64,000 nt of DNA from Hymenopus coronatus (Eukaryota; Arthropoda; Insecta; Mantodea; Hymenopodidae). Under the pieces are notes generated by a model, which saw only the letters and a list, made by a program, of their open reading frames with translations, was not told where the DNA came from and ran no database searches. Shown one piece after another: positions 50,143 through 61,532 of this stretch; position 1 is the first letter of the stretch, and every line of letters begins with the position of its first letter. The DNA lies in contig CM060890.1 in assembly GCA_030762935.1 (NCBI GenBank), forward strand, positions 66,590,765-66,654,764, read 5' to 3'. The translations under genes and the position numbers were made by a program.

Positions 50143-50589
50143 CAATATCAAATGGTGAACTAAATGGCTGGAATGATAGCTCAATGAGCAGGGTTTCATA
50201 GGGATTAATGTTCTGACATGTCTTCCTCGCATAACGGAAAAATAACAAAATGCCTTACTTATTCACTCATCCTAAATGAGACTTGAACTTACACTCTCCA
50301 TAACATAGATAACACACTTCCCCCATATCACAGAATTGGGGTGATAGGTTTTGTCTAGTTTTTATTGTTCAAGGAAAATTGATATATGCCATAAGCCGTT
50401 CACTGAAAATTGAAGATTTACATTTTGTTCATGAAATATACCATATGTTTATCAGACTTTAATTACAGCTGTTTTTGAAAATAGAAAAATAACACAAATT
50501 CCATGCAAAAGGCTGTCTTGAGTAAAAAATGTTCTTGAAGATCTTTGTCTTGCACCGTTGAATAATATCTTATTAATATTTATCCTATT
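49723..50589. other. PGM3 intron 3 start; (ATT)n microsatellite
   Basis: Contains an uninterrupted (TTA)n run of about 17 units at 50089-50140, otherwise AT-rich intron. Confidence 0.6.
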
Positions 50590-51113
50590 TTTACTTTTTC
50601 TATTTTGTACTTATAGTAAATAAGGGAAGTGTTGTTTTCCATCCAAAATTTTGATCTCAAAATTTCATGTGAAATATCAATTTGAGGTTAAGAAATATAC
50701 AAGAAATGTAGATCTTGTCAAAACATAACATTTATTTCAAATACTTTTTTTCCTCTTTCTTTTCATGTGGAGTTAAAACATCTTTGAGACATTCTTTGTT
50801 ATTGGTTTCAATTTTAAAATATACTTTTCTCAAATGGAAAGTTATTATTTATTTTTTTATCTGCTGGTCAAACAAAGAGAACAGAATTTAAAAGCTATCA
50901 CATAGCAACCAGCTTCTTAAAGATTTGACTATTGCCTAAGCTAACTATATCCCTTGATACTCTCTTATCTACAAGGAAATGTGTAATAGGTACATTAGTG
51001 CAGTTGTTTGTCTCAGTTGATGTGATGTAGATAGATGAGGAAGCTTTTTTTAAGAATAAATTGCCGAAGAATGTGTAGAGAAAGTCATGTGAATGTGGCA
51101 CATTAGTTTTTTT
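50590..51113 (-). repeat. R900 repeat, copy e (internally deleted)
   Basis: Begins TTTACTTTTTCTATTTTGTA, jumps from the CCAAAATTTTGAT region to the later AGAAATGTAGATCTTG block, and ends GAGAAAGTCATGTGAATG. The roughly 350-bp middle is missing. PGM3 intron 3. Confidence 0.65.
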
Positions 51114-51806
51114 GTACTTATGTTCATAAATCAACATTTTTGTCAAAAAAATGGATTATATTTTCCATGGGGATTTAAATGTGGAATTTCAGTGAAATAC
51201 CTGTGTTAATTATATACTTACATCAAATACATACTTTCTCACCTTTAGATTAAGATTAGAGAAAATAGAATTTATCCAAGTAAAAAGTCTTGGATGCATT
51301 TTTTACCAAGTTTTAATTGAAACTGATTGCAAAATACTAACTCATCTGCAGAAAGATAGTCATATACAATGGATGTTCAGCTCTCTAATCTTTATTCGGT
51401 AGGTTTCACACAATTATGGAAGCAGACCAGACAAACAACATTGGAACATGAAGTATGCTATACATTCTGATATCTAGTGGCTGTAATGCAAAATTTTTAT
51501 TCTATCTGTAGATCCTCGAGTTCATATACTTGCACTGAGTTTTGTTTAATAATTCAGCTAGTTCACAGTAAATTAGACAACCTATCCCCATAATGTTTAA
51601 GGGCCTCAAGAAACTTTCTTTGGTTGATAACACTGCAGAAAGACAGGTGGGTGAACTCTCCCTTCTCCCCCCCCCCCCAGCCCTCACTTTTCCATAAAAC
51701 TAGCACCCAAAAAGAGGTGTGAGCATAGTAGTTAAATGTTAAAATAAAATATGTAAGATAGAGTATATCTCATCATATTCATGAAAATGATATTTTCAAA
51801 TTTCAG
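51114..51806. other. PGM3 intron 3 end, nothing recognised
   Basis: AT-rich with a C12-type run at about 51668-51679. No element identified. Confidence 0.45.
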
Positions 51807-51939
51807 GCAGCACAATTGGACTTATGTTGACTGCTTCTCACAATCCTGCACCAGACAATGGAGTGAAGTTGATTGATCCTTGTGGTGAAATGCTGGAACA
51901 GAGCTGGGAGAAGCTTGCCACAAGACTGGCAAATGCCAG
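51807..51939 (+). CDS. PGM3: PGM3 exon 4 (phosphoserine loop)
   Basis: 133 nt after AAATTTCAG, donor GTAGTG; phase 1 in, phase 2 out. It encodes [20 protein letters not shown] then [20 protein letters not shown] and LANA. TASHNP holds the catalytic serine that carries the phosphate in this enzyme family, and DNGVK follows as usual. Confidence 0.97.
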
Positions 51940-53439
51940 GTAGTGCTTCAACTCTGCATGTAATGATTTTTATATATGCATATACCAGTTTATTTCAGGG
52001 CTAAATAGTAATAGTCCTGTCAATGAAGGCCAAAAATGGACCAATGTTAGAAGAAATTATTAATGAGCTGAATTATGTACCAGTCATTAGCACTCAGTTA
52101 AAGGCACAATTTGTCAATTTGCTTATCCTGCTATCCCTCTTAAATCTCTTTGCAAGCCTTTATCTCTGTTATTATAGGTACATCATAGCTATTCAAACCT
52201 TGTTTTTTTTCTTTCTTTCTTTTCTGAAATTATGTGGTACAAAAAATATCCTGTACAAAATTTAGCTGGAAATAACTGTTTCTTAGATAAAGCAAAAGTT
52301 ATGGAAAGTTAAGTTACTGTTTGTAACATTTTCTTCTAATATATTTTCCCCATAATACTTTAAATAAAAGTTGTAGATTCAAATCTCACCTTGGTTTTAT
52401 ATATATAAATAAATAACTATATTTCTATGAACAGCGAGGCATGGGGAGGCAGATAATGATAGGTATGCACATTGTTTTGCACTGATGCAACTAGGTGTCA
52501 TAGCATCATACCCCTTTACCCCCTCCTCTTTCACAGCCATTAGTTCCATTTGTATTACAATTGTTGTATATAAAAATAATAGATAAATGGTCATACTTAA
52601 GTCATGCGAATGGAACACATCAGCTTTTTATGGTTATTTAATGGTTCGGACTGTAAACTTGGTTCATATTTTGACACATTTCTTTAGCTTCTCATCAATT
52701 TGAACTGTCCTCTGACAATACATCAGTCCTCTGTTCAGAGCTTAAATTTGTTGCAAAATAAAATCTTTCCTTTTTCGTCTCTTTAATTAGAAGGGACTTC
52801 TTGGGAGCACACCAAGTTGGTAAAACTAAACTTTTTGAAATTTATGCTGAATAGACTGGATTGTAATACAGCATATCTGGATGTTTCTTTTGTAACTCTG
52901 CTGCAATAATCCATGGGCTACCCATCACTTCAAATTTTAAAAGGTAATCAATCCTTGGCATTATCTTCTTTTTATTACTTGGTCTACATTTTGTCTTGGT
53001 GTGATACTAATTGGCAATGAGGTTGCTGTTATTTTAGGTCATAAATAGCTTGTCTTGAAACACAAATATCAGCAGCTATATGAATATTACAGATCTAACT
53101 CCAGCAAAGTCAGCACAAGTCAACTTCTAAACACTGACCTTATGTCCCATTATTTGTATTAAGAACAGAAATATGCAGTTCCTAAAACAGGGCTCACAAT
53201 AAAAAGCCTGATGAGTGCACAATATATAAATGTAACTGTCTATACAAATACCACAAACAAACTGAAAAGTGTTCTGCTAATGAGAGCAAACTGCTACTGT
53301 GTACTTGAGGGCCACATGATTTGTAGATCCAAATGCTGGTTTGTTTGTTGAAAGAATTTTAAACATAACACATTATTCATCTAAAGATTTTCCGTGTATA
53401 AAAAGTGAAACAAACAACAAAAATTTTGACTAAACAAAA
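51940..53439. other. PGM3 intron 4 start, little recognised
   Basis: AT-rich. At 52595-52635 only the R900 end (AAGTCATGCGAATGGAACACATCAG) is present. No gene or other element identified. Confidence 0.45.
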
Positions 53440-53845
53440 TCTTACTACAAAAAATTGTATAATTTGTTAAAGCACACAATTTATATAAAATATTTTTGTG
53501 ACATTAACCATTTTTGAGGTATACTTGGTTATTGGGTTTAATGTTCAAATACTTCTATTTTTACTTTCTCTAATACGTCTGTACAAACTATGTAGTAAGT
53601 AGAAACCAAAATTTTGATAATGAAATTTCACCAGAAATATATGTTTTGAGGACCCCTGAATCTACATAGAGCATTTTTAGAAAAAAGGTCTGAATTTATC
53701 CTTATTCCTTTAAAAAAAGTATAACTGCAATCAGAGTTTATCTCTATTAATAAGAAATATATATAGAGAGAAGCTTTTATTTTAAGAATAATTTGTAGGA
53801 GAGTTAATAGAAAAAGTAATGTGAATGCAATATATCAGATCTTCA
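53440..53845 (-). repeat. R900 repeat, copy f (two pieces)
   Basis: 53440-53560 matches the late-middle of R900. At 53559 a fresh left end starts (TTTTTACTTTCTCTAATACG) and jumps to the right-end region (AAAAGTAATGTGAATGC). Another left-end fragment (ATTACTTTCTCTATACATAC) lies at 53945. PGM3 intron 4. Confidence 0.55.
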
Positions 53846-54369
53846 CTTAATCCAAAACTCTATCAATTCATGGCCACAGTGGTTTTATTTACATTATCAT
53901 CATCTGCTTATCCTTGATGCTGAAGGAATGTGGTATAAATTATCTATTATTACTTTCTCTATACATACTATGTACAGCAATGGATACAAAAAATTAGTCA
54001 TCTCCAGATTCCATGTGTTGAACGAAGAGCTTTGTGTATCTCCTTAAAAGCTGTGTTCTCAATGCACATGAAAGAGCTGTACAATTGTCAGTGATTGACA
54101 GAGTAATGGTTAACTTATTAGTACTGAAACCAAAAACAAAACAATGTTACAGTGGCCAAGAAGTTGAAAAGGCATTGCTTCCACTCATAAGTTCCTGGTT
54201 AAAGTCTCCTGCTGCTTGTCATTTTTTTATGTTTGTTAATTTTATGATTGGATATATAGAACATAATATTGCATTAATATAATTTTGGCATTTGTAGTGA
54301 TTGTCCTATCTATGCACATAAAAATAATTCTACTAACACTAGTGTTAAATAACTAAAAAAGGTGTATAA

Positions 54370-55270
54370 ATAAATTATTATCTTTTAAAACTAAAACACA
54401 AAAAATAAAAATAATTATTATTGGTTGTATGAACCCTCAGTCTGTATAACTGCCTTAATCTTCAGGGCATAGACAAAATTAAATGCCTGCAAAAATGTGG
54501 ACGAGAAGTTACAAGATCCCAGGCTGCTTGAATGATGGCTTTTGGCCCATCTACAGATAAATTGGAGTGCAGCTCCCTTTTAACTCAGCTCATATTTTCA
54601 ATTGGGCTCAAATCTGGTGACAGGTAGGCCAGTCTACCACTCAGATAGCCTGCCTCTCTGAAAACCAATTTGAAATCTTTCAAGATGTGTGGACAGGATG
54701 ATTATTCCATACAAATTCAACAATTCCATTAGGATATCTCATCCTCACAGAGGGAATCAAAATATTATCAAGTATCACCATGTATTGCACACCATTCAGT
54801 GTATTGTCAAGATGCCACAGCACATTAAGACCTCCCTTGGATTCCAGCCCCAATACAATACAAATATGCAACCATGATGGAATTGTGAAGTCATCTATTT
54901 TGCATCTCAGTGGGACCCCCTTGTACAATAGACAATCAGCTTTCCCTTATATCTGGAAGAAAATGTCACTTCGTCTGAGAATATCAAGTTATTCCATTTG
55001 CGATTGGCATTTTCCTGTTGGATCGATTTGTGAAGGGCTGTTGAGAAAAAAAGTCAAAGTTCCTACCTGCTCAAAAAATCAAATTTGTCCAAAATTGGAT
55101 TCCTTAAAATGTTTAAAGACATTGGTTTTCTAAACGATAATTTTTAGTATTGTTTCATACTATACAGATTCTATTATTTGCTTTTCATTGAGAGGCAACT
55201 GTTGTGCCTGATGTGTTTGTGCACCATTCTCCACACCACAAGTTTTTGCTTGCAGCTTATTGCTGTTCAG
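54370..55270 (-). pseudogene. Tc1-like transposase relic
   Basis: The minus strand gives a transposase middle. There is a FSDEVTFSS-like block near 54975-54950, then YKGVPLRCKIDDFTIPSWLH (54928 on), LDNTLNGVQYMVILDNILIP and FVWNNHPVHTS (in place of DNARPH-type catalytic motif). Near 54600 is YLSPDLSPIEN, where the third acidic residue is the Glu of PIEN, a Tc1 (DDE) feature. The frame is broken by stops, and no termini were located. Limits are approximate. Confidence 0.6.
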
Positions 55271-55749
55271 TAGAATAAACCCTTAAAGAAGAATCATAAT
55301 AACTATCATATTATTAACAGTACTGAATGTTGTGTATGAAATAAATATGTCTAAAATAAATAGGCACAATGTGTTGATTCAACGCATTAAGAGAAAATAA
55401 AACAGAAAAATGTTTGCTACATGTGAGAAGCTAATTTGCAACCCTCACTAGAGGAGTAACCTACATTTTGCCACAGCACTATGGTGAACACACTAATGGA
55501 ACGTGGCAAGTTTAGTAATCCGTACAATACAAACTGATTCATGTTTTGTGTTGTTAATACTTTTCATTAATATTGGTAGCTTGTTGTTGAAGAAGTTTAA
55601 GTTATATATTGATTATGATTATTGATATTGAGTTAGTAACATTAAGATTCGGAACTTGTGACTACTTGTTGCTACTACTGCACAACAGTATTGCAGATAG
55701 TGTTCACAAGACACTGTGCTGTGTATGACTTAGAGACATAACTGTTGTG
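55271..55749. other. PGM3 intron 4 stretch, nothing recognised
   Basis: AT-rich; no element identified. Confidence 0.4.
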
Positions 55750-56013
55750 TTATTTATGGATGCTCTTTAACTGCTGTGGTTCTCAGCGTCCCATTCTAAA
55801 TTGGGCGTGAAAGACCACTTAATTTTGCTCAGAGGCCTCTCAATCAGGCTTGAGGTTCTTTTACGTGCTGTAAATCTATGACATGGGACCAACAGCTTTA
55901 CTTCCCTTCTGAAGGAAGCCATGCTAAGGATTTTTACGCCCGAAAAAATCCATCGTCCTCCGCCAGGTGGGTATATGAAGTCAGCATGGTAACCATTACA
56001 CCACGGAGGGCGA
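55750..56013 (-). repeat. SINE-A copy 4, B box deleted
   Basis: The reverse strand reads GCCCTCCGTGGTGTAATGG and TTACCATGCTGAC, then passes straight from GTATATACCCA-type sequence to CTGGCGGAGGACGA. The GGGTTCAAACC B box is missing. Body and tail are complete. The flank GTCG at the 5' end differs from the other copies. Confidence 0.85.
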
Positions 56014-56074
56014 CTTATAACTTAGACAAATTTGGTGTGCTAGACATGACTCATTTTTTTGTCCATGGGTGTTC

Positions 56075-56931
56075 ATATTGTAAAGAGAAGATTATTGTAT
56101 TGCACCCAAGAATTTTATTCCAGAAATACACGTTTTAGGGTCCCCTGAATCAAAAAACTATTTTTTGAAAAAGGTCCGTGGGCGGGCATGTGTGTGTGTG
56201 TGTGTGCGCACGCGTGCGCGTGCATGCAGCCTAGCCCAAAAACGAAAATATTTAAACACCAAATTTGGTATTTAAGTTTGGTATCTTCCAAGGATGCAAC
56301 ATGAAGATTTCTAATAAAATCCCCCCAGCGCAAACTGCCCTTTACATGGGTGAATTTTCAAAAATGTTGTTTTTCTCAAAAATGTGTCAAACAATTTAGA
56401 TTATTAAAATACTGTATATTAAAGATATTTACATCACAAATAAAATGTATATCTTGAATTTTCTGGGAATAGCTTGTAAAGGCCTCTTCATTCAGGATGA
56501 ATTTTGCATAACTGGTATACCGTAAGAGATAGACAAAAACTTAGTACACAAAAACTGTAAATCTTATTAAATAGACAATTTATGTCATATACCTACATCT
56601 TTTATGTAGAGTTGACTGTTTTTGTGATAATCCTTGTTGTTGGTTTCAATTTTAAACTACGTAAAGTTATCAAACTGAAAATACCTTTTATTTATACTGG
56701 TGGCCATGCAAAGCAAGTCAAACTTCAATTGAAAGCGACCAGATTTTAAAGATTTGACTGTCACTTTAGCCTAGTACATTCACTTATTTTCCTTCTGCGT
56801 AAAAGGAAGACAGTAAGAACATTTCTGCTAATGTTTCTCTTGATTAGCACGACCTAGATAAAAGACTACTGTTTTGTAAGTTTGTTTGCAGAACAGTTAG
56901 AGGAAGTCATGTGAATGGAACACAACAGATT
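56075..56931 (-). repeat. R900 repeat, copy g
   Basis: Full-length copy: ATTGCACCCAAGAATTTTAT near one end, a (TG)n microsatellite at 56190-56205, the ACCAAATTTGGTATTTAAG block, and the end GAGGAAGTCATGTGAATGG. PGM3 intron 4, 62 bp past SINE-A copy 4. Confidence 0.75.
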
Positions 56932-57063
56932 TTTGGTTAATGTTATCACAAAAATAATGATGCTGCAACTAATATTTATAAATTTATATAATTTGTATTA
57001 ATGAATACAATGAATTATTTGTATAGCCTTCTTTCTCACTTTTTTGTTTTTTCTAATTTCCAG

Positions 57064-57159
57064 CGATGATGATGTGTCTAACATTCTTGCTGCCATTTTA
57101 AAAGCAGAAAACATAAATGCAGATACAACAAGTCATGTTCATATCGGGCATGATACCAG
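57064..57159 (+). CDS. PGM3: PGM3 exon 5
   Basis: 96 nt after TCTAATTTCCAG, donor GTATGTG; phase 2 in, phase 2 out. It encodes DDDVSNILAAILKAENINAD then TTSHVHIGHDT. GHDTRPSS spans its junction with exon 6. Confidence 0.93.
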
Positions 57160-57270
57160 GTATGTGATGCAAAGTTACTTAGATGGATTAATATTAAATG
57201 CACACTTTTAGTGTTCTGGAAAGAGAAATAAGAGTGTGAAATAATGAAGAAGATAGCAACCATATTTGTA

Positions 57271-58160
57271 CTGAGTGAGTTCAAAAACTTCTGAACTGTC
57301 TGTGCAGTGTTTTTCCACTAGGCATGTAGACACATGATTCAACACCACAGCTGTAAACGTCATCATTCTGACACGATTTTGCTCTGCTCTGGAAGTGTAG
57401 TATTGAGTTGACAGTGATGTGGTGTAGTTCAGTTATTACAAGTAATTTATTATTTTGTCCTGTACTTAGTCATTAAGTGTATTATGGCTCAGTATGTTTT
57501 CTACTGCACAGCATGTATTTATTTATGATTCATATGTATTCATTCAGTATGTTTGCCAAGTGAAAGTATGATTTTCAGAAAGACTTAGGAGAAAGAGTTA
57601 TAGAGTCAATTTTTTTCAAGTCAACAGTTGATGCCCATACATACATGAATACAAATTCTCCCTCCTTATTTTTAGATAAGTAAAACCTGGGGAGCATGAT
57701 TTTGCCTTTTTTCAACAAGACTCTGCAACAGTTCATACGGCCAATCTTTCAATGAAAGCAATTGAAAGTATGTTTCAGGACATAATTAGTAGTAGAGATT
57801 TGTGACCCCCTCAGTCCCCTGACCAAAACCCTGTGATTTGATCTCTAAAGTAAATTGAAACATAAAGTGTACAATACAAACCCAAAAGTCCTGGAAGAAT
57901 TAAAACAAAATATCTGTCAAGAAATTGCCAGCATTTCTCAAGGTGATCTATGGCAAGTGATGGATAGTTTACTGAAGAGGTACCAAAAATTTATGGACGA
58001 CAGTGGCCATTTTTGGCATTTCCTTTAAAAATAGTTTTAAAAATGTTGTATGTTTTCATCTATGCCTTTCTGTAATAGTTGTAGATGGCAACTAGCACTG
58101 AGGATGCAGACAGAAGACTAAACACCACTTAGCTAGTTCATACTTTTTTAACTAACTCAT
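57271..58160 (+). mobile_element. Short Tc1/mariner-type element, internally deleted
   Basis: 890 bp between TA dinucleotides. The left end CTGAGTGAGTTCAAAAAC and the right end reversed ATGAGTTAGTTAAAAAAG continue as imperfect inverted repeats of about 27 bp. Inside, 57700-58025 keeps the transposase C-terminus: FFQQDSATVHTANLSMKAIE, then PQSPDQNPCDL, then VYNTNPKVLEELKQNICQEI. The N-terminal half is gone and the rest has stops. PGM3 intron 5. Confidence 0.75.
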
Positions 58161-58260
58161 TACATAAGTAGAACAGGTGCCCTGAAAGCCTCTTCTTTTT
58201 TTTCTGCATTCTGTTTTGTATCTCTTTCCTACAATTTGTATTTTTTAAACACTTGCTATT

Positions 58261-59990
58261 TTGATGATAATGACGACAATAATGATGATGATGATGATGA
58301 TTGATGATGACGGTGATGATGACAGTAATTTCTTATTTAGCTTATTAAAGTGCTAAGTACATACATAGTTAGGACTGACCTTAACCCTAGTTAGTTGGCC
58401 AGACCACAACTATTTCACTATACAAAGTGTTATAATATTAGATAGCTATCCTTTGTGATCTAAAATCTGATCAGTTACATGTTTTTTCAACTGGCCATTT
58501 CCATTTCCTCTCTACCTTCCATGGAAACTCCCTTGATTTAGATATCTGCTTCTGATCTTCAAAAATCTTTATACGTACAATTTCAATAACTATTTCTTAT
58601 TTATTAGATTTTCTCTCCAATCCTTACATTGAAGTAAAATATGATTTTTGTCCTCCTTGGCCCCCACAGATGATGCACATTTCTAATATAGCCTCCCCTC
58701 CCCCATTCCCCTTTGTTTCCAAACACTCAATCTCTTTCATGTTTTTTACAAATTAAAATGTACTTCTCCGTCTCTGGTCATCTTTTAGTTCCTTAAAGAG
58801 AACTATGGTTAAATAAATAATAATAATAATAATAATGGAGGAGGAGGACACCTAGATTCAGGAAGTTTTAGGATACATAATAATGTAAGAAAAACATGTT
58901 GATGTTCTACTCATTGCAGAAAATAACAGTCTTGTGTAACTGAAATTAAAATTAATTTTATTGCAATCTTTCACTACTTATAACAATTTATAATGTATCT
59001 CTTACAATTGAGACTAACACTCTTTCTTAAGAACTCAGCATGCTGTGACTCCCTGCTTGCCTGCATACATTGAAGCCCTAATTTGGCTCCCTCTCTTGTC
59101 TTTCCCTTATCCACTTTTCTAATCCATTTGTTCCTTACTCTTCCTAAATATTCACCCATTTTCCTATTTCTTTATCAACCTTGTTTTATTGCGAGTATAT
59201 TATTATCCAATGTATCCCATTTTGTATCTCAAATACCCTCCCTCCATTAATTTGTTTCTTTGCACTGCATCAAACAATGAAACGTACTCTCTGTTTCTCT
59301 ACACATAACACATACTTTCTTATTAGTACTCCTAAAATCTTTAAGATGCAACACTCCTATTCACATCCATGCAAATGCCTTCCGACGTTACTTGTCACAG
59401 TTATTAACATACTTTCCCTTCCCAAGTCTTACTTTATTAACTTGTACAACTTCAAAGAACTTTTATTCTCAAAGCTTGACCATATCTTTGTCTCTCAGTA
59501 TCTTTCAATACATCATCCATATCAATCTCTTCCATAGTTTCTTTCATCTTTTTCCCCCAATTATTATTGTGTCCAACTGCATTTTAGAAATTCATGCAGG
59601 TTATAATATTACTGTAACTCTAATCTTAGATTCCTTTACCAATATTTCAGAACTCTTTCCATCTATCCTTATTTTCCTGTTCTACCTAATTCTGCTAATG
59701 CTACTTCCTTTGATGATGTTTTGGTAAGACTAATAACTCTTTACAAACCTTCAAATGCATTGTATGAATGCATCAGTTTCTGTTGTTACGGTTATTACGG
59801 CATTATTTACAGTTTTTGTTAAGCCTCATATTACACTTTATATGTCTTTGATTCTACCACTGCATCACACACCTTTCCAACCAATTTACAGACATTTCTG
59901 GTATCTTCTGTTAAGTTGCTCTTGCTCTTTTCATAGCTAATTTTTCTTCAGCTATTACCTTCTTCCCATCCACCATTACTCTCATTCTCA
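58261..59990 (-). pseudogene. Old LINE 3' fragment with (ATC)n tail
   Basis: The plus strand opens with a GAT/GAC-rich run (58261-58325), i.e. an (ATC)n tail in minus sense. It is followed by C/T-rich sequence that reads on minus, at about 58680-58620, CIICGGQGGQKSYF, a degraded C-terminal zinc knuckle. It shares CAATATTTCAG..CTCTTTC-type text with 3540-4330. No intact frame. PGM3 intron 5, antisense. Confidence 0.45.
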
Positions 59991-60244
59991 CTTTTAAGTT
60001 AGTCCAGTTGTATCCTCTATACATGACATGAACATAAAATTTGATAAAGAGAAAGCTATAATGTGAGAAATGGTTAGAATTTTAAGGTTTGATTCTGAAT
60101 ATTTATGGTTAGATAAATAACATTTCATTATCAAGATATCTTAATATACTTAATATTAAGTTTATATAAATTGTAAAGAAGCATAACATTTCCTTTATTA
60201 ATGTTGAGAATCTAAAATGCCAATATCATATTTTTTTGCTGCAG

Positions 60245-60446
60245 GCCAAGCAGCCCTGCTCTTGCACAAGCAGCCATTGAAGGGATTAAAGTTTTGGGAG
60301 GCACAGTGACTGATTTTGGAATAGTGACCACACCTATGCTGCACTATTTTGTTCTCTGCAGCAATACTAAAGGTGAATATGGAGAACCAACAGAAGAAGG
60401 CTATTTTAAGAAGCTGAGTACTGCATTTAAAAGACTGTTTGGAGAG
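60245..60446 (+). CDS. PGM3: PGM3 exon 6
   Basis: 202 nt after TTTGCTGCAG, donor GTAAGATC; phase 2 in, phase 0 out. It encodes RPSSPALAQAAIEGIKVLGG, TVTDFGIVTTPMLHYFVLCS, NTKGEYGEPTEEGYFKKLST, then AFKRLFGE. TTPMLHY corresponds to TTPQLHY in the family. Confidence 0.97.
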
Positions 60447-61024
60447 GTAAGATCCTAATTGAATTGGAATTTTGGCAATCCCTTTAATTTTTTCAATTAT
60501 TAACTTGATTCTTGTCAATGACAATTTATCCAAAAACAGTTGGATGTATAAAGGGAAACTATTTTATGCTAGCTTCTCATATTACTCTAGATGTGAAATA
60601 TTTGCATATCAAGCATTCCAGTATGATAGAGGACAATTAAACATATGCACAACAGGAGGAATCAAGAACAAATTTGTAATATAACTGATTTAGTCAATTA
60701 TTTGCTGCTTCTTAAAATATATGAGTAGTTAAATTGTTAAATGTGGAAATTGCATGGGTTTGCCAGGAACTTAACTTTTTAACCCTAACCTTGTGGCCTT
60801 TCTAATAATCCCTTTCACATTAAAATTTACCCACAGTAAAAACAAAATTAAAATAAGTAAACATTCTGCATCACAGTCCACTTTCATGTGAATATAAGTA
60901 AAGTTATATCTAGATTTTTTGCTCAAGTACTTATCTTGTGAAAACACTACAGATGTATGAAAGGATTTTCTTTACACGTTAGTTTCTCAGAAAATAAACT
61001 ACTAAAGGCACTTTTTGTTTGCAG
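60447..61024. other. PGM3 intron 6, nothing recognised
   Basis: 578-bp AT-rich intron. Confidence 0.6.
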
Positions 61025-61174
61025 AATGCTGCTAATGGTAATTATGAGCCTAATATTTATTTTGATGGTGCAAATGGCGTTGGGGCTATTAAAATGAAAT
61101 CGCTTCTACCGTACATCTCCAAGACCCTCCAGGTGTCAATATACAATGATGGAGATGGAGAGCTGAATCATTTG
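61025..61174 (+). CDS. PGM3: PGM3 exon 7
   Basis: 150 nt after TTTTGTTTGCAG, donor GTAAGTGG; phase 0 both ends. It encodes NAANGNYEPNIYFDGANGVG, AIKMKSLLPYISKTLQVSIY, then NDGDGELNHL. FDGANGVGA matches the D.ANG.GA block before the metal loop. The next exon (expected to start near CGADF) is not in the window. Confidence 0.95.
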
Positions 61175-61295
61175 GTAAGTGGTACCAGTGACTAATATAG
61201 TGATGGTATATGTAGGTTTAACTGAATTTTAACAGAGCTGGAAAGTGGAAAATGCCGTATGAAACTGAGAAATTATGTATAGTAAGCCATCTTCA

Positions 61296-61532
61296 AGATT
61301 CCAGGGTCGTGGGTTCAAACCTGGCAGAGGATGACCGATTTTTTTGGGTGTAAAAATCCTTAGCATGGCTTCCTTCGGAAGGGAAGTAAAGCCGTTGATC
61401 CCGTGTTTAGATTTACAGCACTTAAAAGAACCTCAAGCTTGACAGAGAAGCCTATCTTACACACCCAATTTAGAATGGGACACTGAGAACCACAGTAGTT
61501 AAAGTGCATCCATAAATAACACACCATTTTTA
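61296..61532 (+). repeat. SINE-A copy 5 (5'-truncated)
   Basis: Starts near the B box (GGGTCGTGGGTTCAAACC), so the A-box end is missing. The body is normal apart from a deletion around GCCTCTGAGC, and the tail is CATAAATAACACACCATTTT. PGM3 intron 7, sense. Confidence 0.8.

Larger units (their letters stand above)
40525..61174 (+). other. PGM3: PGM3 (phosphoacetylglucosamine mutase) gene, 5' part
   Basis: Seven-exon model: 40525-40588, 43302-43377, 49652-49722, 51807-51939, 57064-57159, 60245-60446 and 61025-61174. Phases join without a break into 264 codons. The enzyme interconverts GlcNAc-6-phosphate and GlcNAc-1-phosphate on the cytosolic route to UDP-GlcNAc, needed in arthropods for chitin and glycans. 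The conserved YGTAGFRT start, TASHNP phosphoserine loop and GHDTRPSS segment are all present. The metal-binding loop (DGDADR in the family) and the sugar- and phosphate-binding parts lie past the right edge. Exon 1 is the weak point. Confidence 0.93.

Noticed and set aside
56190..56225. (TG)n/(CA)n tract as Z-DNA or a regulatory switch
   Set aside because: The same microsatellite is part of other R900 copies (63450-63475), so it is a feature of the repeat.
59181..59727. Two overlapping open frames of 111-118 codons
   Set aside because: C/T-rich sequence that is better explained as the antisense of an old LINE fragment.
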